The translations under genes were made by a program, and so were the position numbers. This document shows positions 17,655-26,218 of a stretch of 47,267 nucleotides of DNA, piece after piece (positions within the stretch are counted from its first letter, which is position 1; each line of letters begins with the position of its first letter). This DNA comes from Bdellovibrio sp. 28-41-41 (GTDB lineage Bacteria; Bdellovibrionota; Bdellovibrionia; Bdellovibrionales; Bdellovibrionaceae), in NCBI GenBank assembly GCA_002256935.1, contig NCGL01000065.1, forward strand, positions 1 to 47,267, in the 5' to 3' direction. Under the pieces are notes generated by a model. It was not told the DNA's origin and made no database searches. It saw only the letters and a list, made by a program, of their open reading frames with translations.

Positions 17655-18413
17655 ATGAGTCATTCCAATTTACGCTATCTGTTTCTGCATTTTGGACCGG
17701 GCGGAAACGCTGCTCTAGAGAGGAAATGGTTAACTAGCTATAAATCGGCAGTTGATTTCTGGGATCAGCCCAAAGATGTTTCCTCGTTTGAAGAATTGGT
17801 TCAGCAGTGCGTAAATCAATACAACGTGGGCCAATACAATGGGATTATCGCCCACAGCTTTGGATGCGATTTAGCTCTTAAAGTAAAAGATTTAGTAAAT
17901 ATTAGAGATTCAAATTTAATTTTGATTTCTCCTCTTCGCGATCTTCCCAAGGCATTTATAAATTTTGCTCAGCATTTGGCTAGTGAGGCCGCTATCCCAG
18001 AAAGAAAGCAGGATTTGACGGCGGCTGCAAAAGGAATGGAAATGGCAAGCAACAAGATAGAAGCCTTTGCCCGACTGGTCACAGCGGTTAGTTCTGACCC
18101 ACTATACTACCGCCGTCTTTGGGCTCAAGCGAGTAAGTTAAAGGAATTCGAAGCAGTGGCTTCCCAATTCCCACCAGTTGATATGAATTGCTGGCGGACC
18201 GTTTTAGTCGATTATATCTTAAATCACCAAGTCTCGTTGAAGGGTCGCAAAGCTAAAGTTTATATCGGTTCTGAGGATCCTTACTATGGATTAATTCGAG
18301 ACGAAGAGTCTTATTGGAGCGAACAAGGCGGTAATGTTTACCTTATTGAGGACGTTGGCCATTATCCTCACTTAGAAGCTAAAGTATTCGAAAAGATTTT
18401 TGGAACCTCGTAA
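17655..18413 (+). CDS. Alpha/beta hydrolase fold protein
   Basis: 252 residues. FLHFGPGGN provides the oxyanion turn, IIAHSFGCDLAL the nucleophile elbow with Ser (about residue 69), YIGSEDPYYG the acid and DVGHYPHLEA the His, in the order expected of the catalytic triad. A helical cap lies between about 95 and 180. It begins 16 bases after the ThiF-like gene with an AAGGAAG site, so the two are very likely cotranscribed. Thioesterase, esterase or acyl-hydrolase roles are all possible. Confidence 0.82.
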   Translation: MSHSNLRYLFLHFGPGGNAALERKWLTSYKSAVDFWDQPKDVSSFEELVQQCVNQYNVGQYNGIIAHSFGCDLALKVKDLVNIRDSNLILISPLRDLPKAFINFAQHLASEAAIPERKQDLTAAAKGMEMASNKIEAFARLVTAVSSDPLYYRRLWAQASKLKEFEAVASQFPPVDMNCWRTVLVDYILNHQVSLKGRKAKVYIGSEDPYYGLIRDEESYWSEQGGNVYLIEDVGHYPHLEAKVFEKIFGTS

Positions 18414-18414
18414 A

Positions 18415-18603
18415 TCATTCAATTTAGCAGGGACAATCGGGTTCAACCGAGCAACTTTATCGAATATCGAGAGATCTGTTTCAAAGGGATACGTTTGCGA
18501 AAGAAAATGCCCTTGTTTCGAGACGACGACCTCAGAATTGGAAACAAATTCAACAATTCATCTTAATTTATTTATGTTTTACAAAATTATGCCGATACTT
18601 TAG
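18415..18603 (+). pseudogene. Possible relic of an XRE helix-turn-helix gene
   Basis: Just after the hydrolase stop, a frame reads FNLAGTIGFNRATLSNIERS, which matches the turn and recognition helix of XRE regulators (LAxxIGxxRATLSNIERG). No start of its own with a ribosome site is seen, the first helix is missing, and after VSKGY the frame loses any protein-like character. This looks like a decayed HTH fragment; chance similarity cannot be excluded. The remaining bases to 18676 hold only the leader of the acyltransferase gene. Confidence 0.33.
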
Positions 18604-18676
18604 TCTGTGAAACCATTTTGTAACCATTAGTTTTATTTTATTGGAATTTGACTAATCTCGATTAAAGGGTGGAAAC

Positions 18677-19450
18677 ATGAATAAGAGTTCAGGACGTTTT
18701 AGACTTGTGATTTTGGACTACGTTATAAACCAAATGATGAATCCGGCTGTACAGAAAATTCTTAATGATATCATTGTGTTTAAACAATCTAATTTCGAGC
18801 GTTCACGCCCTGACTATGTCACGCTCGACAAGCAAGATATGGTCGGCACTCATTATTTGATTTATGATATAAGTGACGTGTTTCAGCCCAAATTGGTTGT
18901 GGCCATTCGATCAACTTATGAAGCTCGAGCTAAAGAGTACCAGTTAAAAACACCGTTTCTAGATATGTTGCCGGGGCTACCAGAAAAGTGTCAGATGGCT
19001 TATGCTGATTTTAAGAAACTACACCCCATGGTGGCGGATTGTGGGGCGCTGGCTATCGAAAACAATTATTCGTTCCATAAAACCGGATTAAAGCTAATCC
19101 ATATTTGTTATGCGATGATTTACATTCATATTACCCGCATGGGTTACACAAGTATTTTAGGTGGCACCAATGAACGGTTTCGGTCTTCGCGATGGCTCGA
19201 AGATATTGGGTCCTACACTAGGGGGTTAGAATTTGATCATCCGGTGTGGCCAGGCACTCATTTGCTAATCATGATTGAAAAATTCAATGTGCCTAGTATT
19301 AAATCTATATGTACAGAAAACGAAGTGCTGTTTAGAAATATACAAGAATTTGTGCCTAACGATGTAGGGTATCAAAAAATTCACTCAGCTGTGGATGAAT
19401 TGATTTTCAACGAGACGGCGGAAGAAAAACATCTGAAATTAGTCAGTTAG
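18677..19450 (+). CDS. GNAT-fold acyltransferase, LuxI/FeeM (acyl-homoserine lactone or N-acyl amino acid synthase)-like
   Basis: 257 residues. The N-terminal half shows the LuxI/FeeM layout: VTLDKQDMVGTHYLIYDI (DxxD-x-HYL strand), then KLVVAIRSTY corresponding to the VVGxxRL strand with its conserved Arg, then ADCGALAIENNYS for the next strand with a conserved Glu, a helix (LIHICYAMIYIHITRMGYT) and a final GTNERFRSSRWLEDIG region. Such enzymes join an acyl group from acyl-ACP or acyl-CoA to an amine. Assignment is by pattern only. ATG at 18677 with AAAGGGTGG in front. Convergent with the HTH-sensor gene (12-base overlap). Confidence 0.6.
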   Translation: MNKSSGRFRLVILDYVINQMMNPAVQKILNDIIVFKQSNFERSRPDYVTLDKQDMVGTHYLIYDISDVFQPKLVVAIRSTYEARAKEYQLKTPFLDMLPGLPEKCQMAYADFKKLHPMVADCGALAIENNYSFHKTGLKLIHICYAMIYIHITRMGYTSILGGTNERFRSSRWLEDIGSYTRGLEFDHPVWPGTHLLIMIEKFNVPSIKSICTENEVLFRNIQEFVPNDVGYQKIHSAVDELIFNETAEEKHLKLVS

Positions 19451-20341
19451 TGAGTCTTTGTTTTGTACCAAGTGCATGTGTCTACTTTCGGTGGCAGGAA
19501 AATTAAAAGTATAATCACAGTGAATGCCATCGGAAGTGTAGCTGACTTTGTACTCAGGTAAAGAAGGTGCTAAATTGGAAAGATAGGGAAACCATCCGGC
19601 CAAAATTAAACGATAGCGCAGAACTTTATCTACATTCCTTTTACTAAAATCAATGTGAGCATGGTTATCGTAGTCTAAAAATGTAGTGACCTTAAAGCAT
19701 GTACGATCTAGATCTGTCTTAATTCTAAAATTATTATCGAGATTTTTAAAGTTTTTAGCGACGACTTCATAACAGTCATAATAATTGCGAGCTTTGCTGA
19801 ACTCTGCAAGCATCTGCGGTGTTTGGCCAAGGCTTAAAAACATCACGCAGGACAATTGATCCAAATCACTTTGCTTAAAACCATGGTCAGTTAATATTTC
19901 CAGCAAATCTATAAAATAGTTAAGGCTAATTTTATTATTTAGATCTGAATAAATTAGAGGTGAAACATTCAGTTTTCTTGCAATCATATCACTGAAATGC
20001 TGTCCATATTTTAATGTCAGATACTTAAAAATATGAGCCGATGAACGTAAATAACTGAATTTGTTTTGAGTGTACTTTTCTGGCATAACCGCATCGTCTG
20101 AAAACAAGATAGAGCGCACGAAATTTTTATCGTATGTGCCTTCTAAAATAGTATCTTCATTAATATGAAGATACTGACCCAATTGAACAAATTGAGCTTT
20201 TTGGATCACTCGTGATCGATAACCTGACCACCAGTCCAAGAAGGTCAATGGAGACAATCCTAATGCCTCTGGGGCTCGATTCAAAGGTAGTCCTACATCT
20301 TTAATAAAGTTTCGTAGTTTTTTATCTTTGGAGGAACCCAT
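19439..20341 (-). CDS. HTH protein with large unknown C-terminal (possible ligand-sensing) domain
   Basis: 300 residues. Residues about 5-62 look like a small HTH (LRNFIKDVGLPLNRAPEALG, TFLDWWSGYRSRV). The rest, from about 90 to 290, has a helical part (YLTLKYGQHFSDMIARKLNV) and a strand-rich part (CFKVTTFLDYD, YKVSYTSDGIHCDYTFNF) reminiscent of the arabinose-binding-like or V4R-type sensor regions fused to regulators, but I cannot name the family. It overlaps the XRE gene upstream by 20 bases, so both are translated from one message. Confidence 0.5.
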   Translation of the reverse strand: MGSSKDKKLRNFIKDVGLPLNRAPEALGLSPLTFLDWWSGYRSRVIQKAQFVQLGQYLHINEDTILEGTYDKNFVRSILFSDDAVMPEKYTQNKFSYLRSSAHIFKYLTLKYGQHFSDMIARKLNVSPLIYSDLNNKISLNYFIDLLEILTDHGFKQSDLDQLSCVMFLSLGQTPQMLAEFSKARNYYDCYEVVAKNFKNLDNNFRIKTDLDRTCFKVTTFLDYDNHAHIDFSKRNVDKVLRYRLILAGWFPYLSNLAPSLPEYKVSYTSDGIHCDYTFNFPATESRHMHLVQNKDSLTD

Positions 20342-20627
20342 TGATTTCCCTTAGAAAATTTAGAATATTTTCAACGTGTGTGATTTTGCTCAAATTTAAT
20401 ATCTCGCCTCTATCCATTTGCATTACCGAAACGATAGTTTCGAATTCGTTTTGAGAAAGGCGTTTGCGACCCGATTCAATCATTTTTACTTCTTTAAGTG
20501 TTATGCCTGTAGCTTCGGCGATTTTATCCGAAGTAAGGTTAAGTAAATCCTTTTGACGTTTTACGTATAGGCCAAAGAGACGCCCGAACTCACGTTTATT
20601 AAATTGGTTTAAAGTCTCTAAATTCAT
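20322..20627 (-). CDS. XRE-family regulator
   Basis: 101 residues with an XRE domain at about 13-72: FGLYVKRQKDLLNLTSDKIA, EATGITLKEVKMIESGRKRLS. Cotranscribed with the HTH-sensor gene it overlaps. An inverted repeat covers its ribosome site (20632-20677), suggesting control of its own expression. Confidence 0.85.
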   Translation of the reverse strand: MNLETLNQFNKREFGRLFGLYVKRQKDLLNLTSDKIAEATGITLKEVKMIESGRKRLSQNEFETIVSVMQMDRGEILNLSKITHVENILNFLREINGFLQR

Positions 20628-20631
20628 TGAA

Positions 20632-20677
20632 CCTATCCCTATCTAGGAATTTCTCTTCGTCTAAGATAAGGGATAGG
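20632..20677 (-). promoter_or_regulatory. Inverted repeat over the ribosome site of the XRE gene
   Basis: Arms CCTATCCCTATCT (20632-20644) and AGATAAGGGATAGG (20664-20677) match except for one bulged base. On the minus strand the proximal arm AGATAGGGATAGG ends four bases before the ATG, so an RNA hairpin would bury the ribosome site; as DNA it could be an operator. The remaining bases to 20808 contain a loose AAAGGC/GCCTTT pairing followed by T-rich sequence downstream of the desaturase gene, possibly its terminator, and nothing else I can name. Confidence 0.55.
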
Positions 20678-20808
20678 GCAAAATTCATCAATACAAATCT
20701 ATTTAAAAAATAAAGGCAGACGCCGAAAACCTTGGACGCCTTTTTAGAGCAAATACATCGAAGGATTGAATACTTTTTTGACAGGAAAATTCTTTATACC
20801 AGGGCTCT

Positions 20809-21702
20809 TTATGCTGCGATTGGCTGTTCTTCTGCAGGGGCCTTTTGGAGAGTTCGTGGATCAAATAGGGTGGGAACTAAATGATGATTTTTATGAAAAT
20901 AGAGTCCAAATGCGATCGCATTAACCAATCGATAGAACAATCGGGTATTTAAATTTTGAATTTCAGCAGAGGAGTCCATTGGGCGATGGGTGGAGTAATT
21001 GAACCAAGCATAATGAAACATTTTAAAGACGATCGAAGATAAAAACAGAAATGTAAATAACTGAGGTCCAAGTAATAACAGCCAAAATAGGACTCGGGCG
21101 CTTTGATCTAATTTTGCGGCGTGACCAAATCGTTTGATGGCAGCTAAGGACTGGGTATCTTGGCCATGAGTTTTGAAAAAGAATTTAACATAGGCATTTA
21201 TAGCGGCCTCGCGCATACCACGGGTAAACTCCCAGTATCCTTTATTTAATGGTGGATGCGGATCTAATTGAGGGTCATCGGAATGCATGTGGTGAACAAC
21301 ATGTACGATTTTCCATTGCGCAAAGCCAGAGAGCTGCATGACGCCGACGACTTCACCAATGGGGCGATTCAGCCACTTGGGGCTAAAACTGCCATGACTA
21401 GCATTGTGAAGAAATGCGGTCAGTGGAAATGTGACAATAATGGCAATTGGCACAGCCAAAAGATAAACGGGCTCAAAATCAGAACGAAGAATACTAACGA
21501 CAGTAGCATAAATAAAGCAACCCACTACCAGTTGAATTTTAGTTGTTGATAAGATCAGAACCAGAGGCAAGTACCACAATAAATCTTTTGAGTTAATGTC
21601 AGCAAAAAAACACAATGCTAAGTTTAATACACTCATTACAGCAAACGATGTAAAATGAGTGCGTGCTAGAAACTGTCGATCTTTTCGAAAGCTGGCAATC
21701 AT
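20809..21702 (-). CDS. Membrane fatty acid desaturase/hydroxylase-type di-iron enzyme
   Basis: 297 residues with several membrane helices. The three His boxes of the family are clear: HNASHG (about residue 101), HVVHHMHSDDPQLDPH (about 133) and HKNHH near residue 271, all expected to bind two irons on the cytosolic side. Substrate could be a phospholipid acyl chain, acyl-CoA/ACP or a lipid-like product. An AGAGGAG site precedes the ATG. It is separated from the XRE operon by about 180 bases on the same strand. Confidence 0.9.
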   Translation of the reverse strand: MIASFRKDRQFLARTHFTSFAVMSVLNLALCFFADINSKDLLWYLPLVLILSTTKIQLVVGCFIYATVVSILRSDFEPVYLLAVPIAIIVTFPLTAFLHNASHGSFSPKWLNRPIGEVVGVMQLSGFAQWKIVHVVHHMHSDDPQLDPHPPLNKGYWEFTRGMREAAINAYVKFFFKTHGQDTQSLAAIKRFGHAAKLDQSARVLFWLLLLGPQLFTFLFLSSIVFKMFHYAWFNYSTHRPMDSSAEIQNLNTRLFYRLVNAIAFGLYFHKNHHLVPTLFDPRTLQKAPAEEQPIAA

Positions 21703-21942
21703 GGATTTACTCCTCTGTGGGTTTCTCTACCTATTGCTATGTAGATTTCTTTGAGCGTTCTAGTAATTTATCGGCAGAAATGACCCTTTGGATAAGTCTA
21801 AAAATGAGACACTGAGGGCTGTTAAATATGCGTTTGAGCGGCTAAGTGCGTTTATTTAAATGAAACACTTTCTGGGGGGCGGCAGAGGCTGTCACAAAAA
21901 AGTAGTTGAATAGTTGAATAAATAAAGTAAACTGCTTTAGTT

Positions 21943-22368
21943 ATGGAAATGGATAAAATAGGTCACTTTTATAAACGAGCCTTGTTAGTGGAAGACAGCG
22001 AAGATATTTGCGACTTCTACAAGGATTTTTTTGAGATGGAAGAACTTCCATTAGACGTTCTTATGAGGATTCCGGACGATAGCATGGAGATAGGCGAAAA
22101 ATATGACCTCCTTATTTGCGACTGGTTTGTCGGTCCTCAGTCTGCCGAAAAGTGGCTGAAGCGCTTAGAGCAGAAAAAACAGCTGCCAGCGGCTACGATT
22201 GTGGCGACAGGTATGCCTGACATTGAAGACAACGTGGCAGATTTGCCTATTCATTTAATTTATAAGCCATTTGATTTTTATAGTTTGAAAGATATTTTAA
22301 TTAATTTTAAGCAAAATCAAGGGCGCCTGATGAAGCCTGCACTTGGTCGCCCGCAGATAAATCTTTAA
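21943..22368 (+). CDS. Stand-alone response-regulator receiver domain
   Basis: 141 residues. RALLVEDSEDI gives the acidic pair, LLICDW the phospho-acceptor Asp, IVATGMP the Thr position and LIYKPFD the conserved Lys, as in CheY-like receivers; there is no output domain. No kinase gene is adjacent. A repeated AGTTGAATAGTTGAATAA lies 30 bases upstream. Its 3' end overlaps the convergent HyuB-like gene by 62 bases. Confidence 0.82.
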   Translation: MEMDKIGHFYKRALLVEDSEDICDFYKDFFEMEELPLDVLMRIPDDSMEIGEKYDLLICDWFVGPQSAEKWLKRLEQKKQLPAATIVATGMPDIEDNVADLPIHLIYKPFDFYSLKDILINFKQNQGRLMKPALGRPQINL

Positions 22369-23695
22369 CTCCAAAAAGACTCTCTTCTGTTTTGTCATTC
22401 ACCATAAATGTCGGTTTTACCAATACAGATTTCAATTTACCCGTTTTAATTTTACTCGGAATGCATGGATTCATGAATGCCATTTGAGCTGGGCGTAGGC
22501 TTTCTAAATCTAGAACGGCCTGAAAATCATTTGTCTCTTTCGCCTTAGGAGAACGAAATTGATATCGGCTTGATTTTACGTCCATGCCGGCACGGTAGAA
22601 ATCGAATAGGCTCGGCATCGTCGAAGCTCCGGGAGTCGGACGGGATGCAAGTAACGGTTCAAAGTTATAAGTCAGACCGGCAGAGCCAATTGGTCTCGCA
22701 TTTCCTAAATTAAAATCCAAAGTTTCGCTTCCGGAGATTAGTTGAAAGTAAGGTTTTAATAGCAGGTATGGTTTCAAATTTGTCTTTTCCGACCAGCAAT
22801 CCAGTAATGCCTGATTAATCAAGTCTACACCGCAATGGTCAGAATAGATTCTATTCGTGAAAACTTTTGAATTAACAAATGATTGTGTCGGCTTTGCAAT
22901 TTGAAAATGTGAAAAGGTGGCTTCATTCATTAAATCGCTAAACTGAAAGTAATCAGCGAAGAAACCAAAACATATGGAATCCGTTACTGAGTCAGCCATT
23001 TGAATGGTAGCGTGGTTTGTAGTGCCTTGGAAATCAATGCGAACACCTAGTTCCGACGTTGACGTTTTTAATTTTAGTAAGGACTGTGCGCCAAACTCAT
23101 ACTCAATCTGAGACGAAACATATGTTTTTGATTTGATCGTTTTTAGAGAGCTATTCGAAACGGTATTAAGATAGTCTTTATGGAGATCTTTGTTTGTAAA
23201 GTTAGTGTGGCCTTTTAGGATATTTTTAAAATCAAATTGGAATTTTTCAATTTTTTGTAATGTCGTTATTACAAAATCACGAACACTGGAAGGACAGTCC
23301 CCTTGGCTGGTTAAAGCATCAATTAACTGCGTATTGGTTCGGTTGTTTTCAACAACAGGGATCGGCGGAATTTTGATCATTTTTTTGCTAAAGTCCCAAC
23401 GAGTAGCAAATGTTTCTTCAATGCAAAAATGAAATGATTCTGCAGAGAATATGAATTGCAGTCTGTCCGACTGGCTGCAACCAAGTAAAGGATCGTTGTG
23501 GACGACTACTTGCGAGCCATCCCAAGGGAAGAAATTCTTTAGAGTTTTTGGACCGATCATCATTCCCACTGAGTTGTTTGAAAACGGAGTCTGGATATGC
23601 AGACATTTGAACTCAGAATTAAAAACAGCAACGCTAGTAAATTTCAGGCTTACGGACTTTAAGAAAAAATGAAAATCAGTAGTTCGTGTATCCAT
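22307..23695 (-). CDS. HyuB-like hydantoinase B/oxoprolinase family protein, shortened
   Basis: 462 residues from the ATG at 23695, chosen because it overlaps the HyuA stop as TAATG; a start 13 codons earlier is possible. VVHNDPLLGCSQSD corresponds to the NDPxxGGTHxxD motif, GVRIDFQGTTNHATIQ to the LxxDFxGT motif, and RPIGSAGLTYNFEPLL to the C-terminal region. HyuB proteins usually have 550-600 residues and a GGTH stretch that is changed here, so activity and substrate are uncertain. Operon with the HyuA-like gene. Confidence 0.65.
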   Translation of the reverse strand: MDTRTTDFHFFLKSVSLKFTSVAVFNSEFKCLHIQTPFSNNSVGMMIGPKTLKNFFPWDGSQVVVHNDPLLGCSQSDRLQFIFSAESFHFCIEETFATRWDFSKKMIKIPPIPVVENNRTNTQLIDALTSQGDCPSSVRDFVITTLQKIEKFQFDFKNILKGHTNFTNKDLHKDYLNTVSNSSLKTIKSKTYVSSQIEYEFGAQSLLKLKTSTSELGVRIDFQGTTNHATIQMADSVTDSICFGFFADYFQFSDLMNEATFSHFQIAKPTQSFVNSKVFTNRIYSDHCGVDLINQALLDCWSEKTNLKPYLLLKPYFQLISGSETLDFNLGNARPIGSAGLTYNFEPLLASRPTPGASTMPSLFDFYRAGMDVKSSRYQFRSPKAKETNDFQAVLDLESLRPAQMAFMNPCIPSKIKTGKLKSVLVKPTFMVNDKTEESLFGVKDLSAGDQVQASSGALDFA

Positions 23696-25062
23696 TAATT
23701 TGCTTCCGCACGGCCACGTAATAGGGCCAACCAAGATTTAGGAAATTCTTTTTGAGAAATGAAAACGATATTTTTTGCTTTCATTAAACTTTTCGCGCGG
23801 GTTTCGAAACTTTTTGGTAGATCGCCATAAATCACAACGGTTTCGTTGCTGACTAAAAAGCTAGCTTCGACCAAGATGCGATCCCAGATAACATTTCTAA
23901 ATTCATCAAATGACTTTTCTTGGGTGTGGCGTCCCGTCGCCAGGCGTGCTAACGCCCAGAACGAATCTTTAATTTTCTTTTGGAGTTCAACGGTCACGTT
24001 TTCTGAGTTTAGCACATCGTATACACATGGTGTTTTACCACGTCCCAAACACATCGGGCCCGGTTCGAAACTTTCTTCATCCGAACTAATTTCGACCTCA
24101 TCAAAGATATTTAGTATGAATGAATTGGTTGGCTGGACTTTTAAATCAATTCGTTTTTTAGCGCGAATAGATGTTTGGCCCCATGGGCTTTGCCAAAAAT
24201 CATCCTCGTTTAGCCAAACAGAAAAGTTTTCTAATCCTAAATGAACAACATCAAATTTATCTGGCAGACGAAATTTTGTCTTTGCATGATCAAAGAAAGA
24301 ATCTTCCAGTGCAAATAGTCCAGATAAGATATTTCTACATTTAGATGTCGCTGCTTTGTTCGTTACGTATTTCACATTCTCGGCAGCCACTACGGATTGC
24401 AACGATTCTAAAATTTCGCTTTTCATTTCGTTAAACGTGCCAGCCAGAGACGCTTCAATTAAACTTGTTCGCCATGTGGTTACGTCACTCTCGCCGCCGA
24501 CTTCGCACGCATCGAACACTTCAAATTGATTTTCGACAAGAGCCGTTCTGATTTGGTCGCGATGAACTGGATTTTTGTGCGAATTCACAAGGTTTAGGCA
24601 AACACGTTTGGCTTCTTTCTTTTTAAGGTCAGCGACAATTTCGTTTAGTTCTTCGGCGGATAGAGGTGTTTGAACAGAACCATCACTATTGATTTTTTCG
24701 TTTATTGAAAAAACCATATCCAATGAAGATAAGTCGGGTGGTGCTTTTAAAGTAAAAAATGATTCTTTTTTGTTTTGTTGATGTAGGCTCAGCCAACCTT
24801 CGTAGTCTTTTGTCACAATCTGCGCCACAGAGCCGCCCAGCTTGAATTTAAAGATTCTCTCTAAATAACGATAGCTGACGTAAACATTTTCGATTTTGAT
24901 ATTTTCGAAACTGAGCAAGAGTTTAGGAAGTTTAGTTTTGTAGGATTCTTTCAGATTAAAAAATGAACCGCTAAATACAATAGAATCAGAATGTCTTTCT
25001 GTTAAAATGACTTCGTAAAAGGATTCACCAAAAAAAATACCGACATCAACCTGTTTAGTCAT
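23695..25062 (-). CDS. HyuA-like hydantoinase A/oxoprolinase N-terminal-type protein, shortened
   Basis: 455 residues. The segment INEKINSDGSVQTPLSAEEL followed by KRVCLNLVNSHKNPVHRDQI is typical of HyuA N-terminal domains, whose relatives use ATP to open 5-oxoproline or hydantoin rings. The usual opening GxDxGGTxTD is replaced by DVGIFFGESFYEVI, so the phosphate-binding loop is degenerate. Full HyuA proteins have about 680 residues. Together with the HyuB-like gene it forms a reduced two-subunit complex of unknown task. Confidence 0.6.
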   Translation of the reverse strand: MTKQVDVGIFFGESFYEVILTERHSDSIVFSGSFFNLKESYKTKLPKLLLSFENIKIENVYVSYRYLERIFKFKLGGSVAQIVTKDYEGWLSLHQQNKKESFFTLKAPPDLSSLDMVFSINEKINSDGSVQTPLSAEELNEIVADLKKKEAKRVCLNLVNSHKNPVHRDQIRTALVENQFEVFDACEVGGESDVTTWRTSLIEASLAGTFNEMKSEILESLQSVVAAENVKYVTNKAATSKCRNILSGLFALEDSFFDHAKTKFRLPDKFDVVHLGLENFSVWLNEDDFWQSPWGQTSIRAKKRIDLKVQPTNSFILNIFDEVEISSDEESFEPGPMCLGRGKTPCVYDVLNSENVTVELQKKIKDSFWALARLATGRHTQEKSFDEFRNVIWDRILVEASFLVSNETVVIYGDLPKSFETRAKSLMKAKNIVFISQKEFPKSWLALLRGRAEAN

Positions 25063-25111
25063 AAAAAGTAATTGAATCCAGCAGATATCTGATAATATAA
25101 CTGCTGTCTAG

Positions 25112-26218
25112 ATGAAAATTCCTGATTATATAAATCACCTTACTGCTTACAAACCGGGCAAGCCTATCGAAGAAACTCAGCGCGAGTACGGACTCAAGCA
25201 AGTTTACAAGTTAGCTAGTAACGAAAACCCGTTAGGTCCTAGTCCTTTAGTGCAAAAAGCATTAGCCAGCGCCGTTGCCAATCAGCACCTGTACCCGGAT
25301 CCAAGTCAGTATGAGTTGCTCAAGGCTGGTGCACAATTCTGGAATATTAAGTCGGAAAATATTTCATTTGGAAATGGAACTGACGAAATCATCGATTTCT
25401 TGGTTCGTATTTTCTGTCGGTCTCAAGATCAAATTTTGTTTCCTCAGTATTCGTTTCAGGCCTATGAAGTCACTGCCGGCGCCTGCCAGGTTGAATGTGT
25501 TCGCGCTCCACTTAAAAATGGTTGGGATTTTGACTTAGAAAAAACGATCGAGACCTTCGAGAAAAATCGGGCAAAAACCAAAATCGTGTTTATTGCCAAT
25601 CCTAATAACCCAACGGGAACCTATATGAATGCTACGACTATGAGAGCATTCTTGGACTATTTCCGAGAGCAAAAAGATGTGTTGGTAGTTTTTGACGAAG
25701 CTTATTTTGAATTCACTCGTGCTAAGGATTATGAATCGGCACTTTCTTATTTGAAAACTACAGACAACTTAGTTGTACTGCGAACGTTCTCTAAAATATT
25801 TGGAATGGCCGGCTTGCGCTTGGGCGCGATGCTTGCGGGCACGGATATTATTCAGGCGTACAATAAAATGAGAAAACCATTTAATGTCAGTGGTTTGGCT
25901 CAGGCTGCCGGAATTGCGGCGATGAAAGATCAGGCATTTATAAAGCAAACTCAACAGGTCACTTGGGCGGGTTTAGATTATTTTTATAAAGAGTTAAGTC
26001 GATTGAAAATTGACTACATTCCATCTGAGGGTAATTTTGTTCTTCTAGACACTAAAACTGATGCTAATCAGGTATTTGAAAAGTTATTGCGTAAAGGAAT
26101 CATCTTAAGGCCCGTAAAAAACTACGGATTGCCTCAGCATTTACGATTGAGTGTGGGGCTTGAGATTGAAAACCAAGCAGCTATTAAAGCATTGGCCGAG
26201 GTATTAGTTCATGGGTAA
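25112..26218 (+). CDS. hisC: Histidinol-phosphate aminotransferase
   Basis: Fold-type I PLP enzyme of histidine (and often aromatic amino acid) biosynthesis. KLASNENPLGPSP opens the family pattern, FGNGTDEIIDFL binds cofactor, NPNNPTGTYM and VVFDEAYFEF hold the Asn and Asp, and LRTFSKIFGMAGLRLG has the PLP Lys; the Arg for substrate carboxylate is in HLRLSVG. 368 residues is usual. It overlaps cmk by eight bases and no other his gene is nearby. Confidence 0.92.
   Translation: MKIPDYINHLTAYKPGKPIEETQREYGLKQVYKLASNENPLGPSPLVQKALASAVANQHLYPDPSQYELLKAGAQFWNIKSENISFGNGTDEIIDFLVRIFCRSQDQILFPQYSFQAYEVTAGACQVECVRAPLKNGWDFDLEKTIETFEKNRAKTKIVFIANPNNPTGTYMNATTMRAFLDYFREQKDVLVVFDEAYFEFTRAKDYESALSYLKTTDNLVVLRTFSKIFGMAGLRLGAMLAGTDIIQAYNKMRKPFNVSGLAQAAGIAAMKDQAFIKQTQQVTWAGLDYFYKELSRLKIDYIPSEGNFVLLDTKTDANQVFEKLLRKGIILRPVKNYGLPQHLRLSVGLEIENQAAIKALAEVLVHG

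Noticed and set aside
20701..20755. GACGCC direct repeat and AAAGGC/GCCTTT pairing as a strong terminator
   Set aside because: The stem is short with a 20-base loop and the GACGCC copies are direct, not inverted; mentioned only as a weak possibility.
23846..24244. 132-residue open frame opposite the HyuA-like gene
   Set aside because: Shadow frame; the minus-strand gene has recognisable HyuA motifs.
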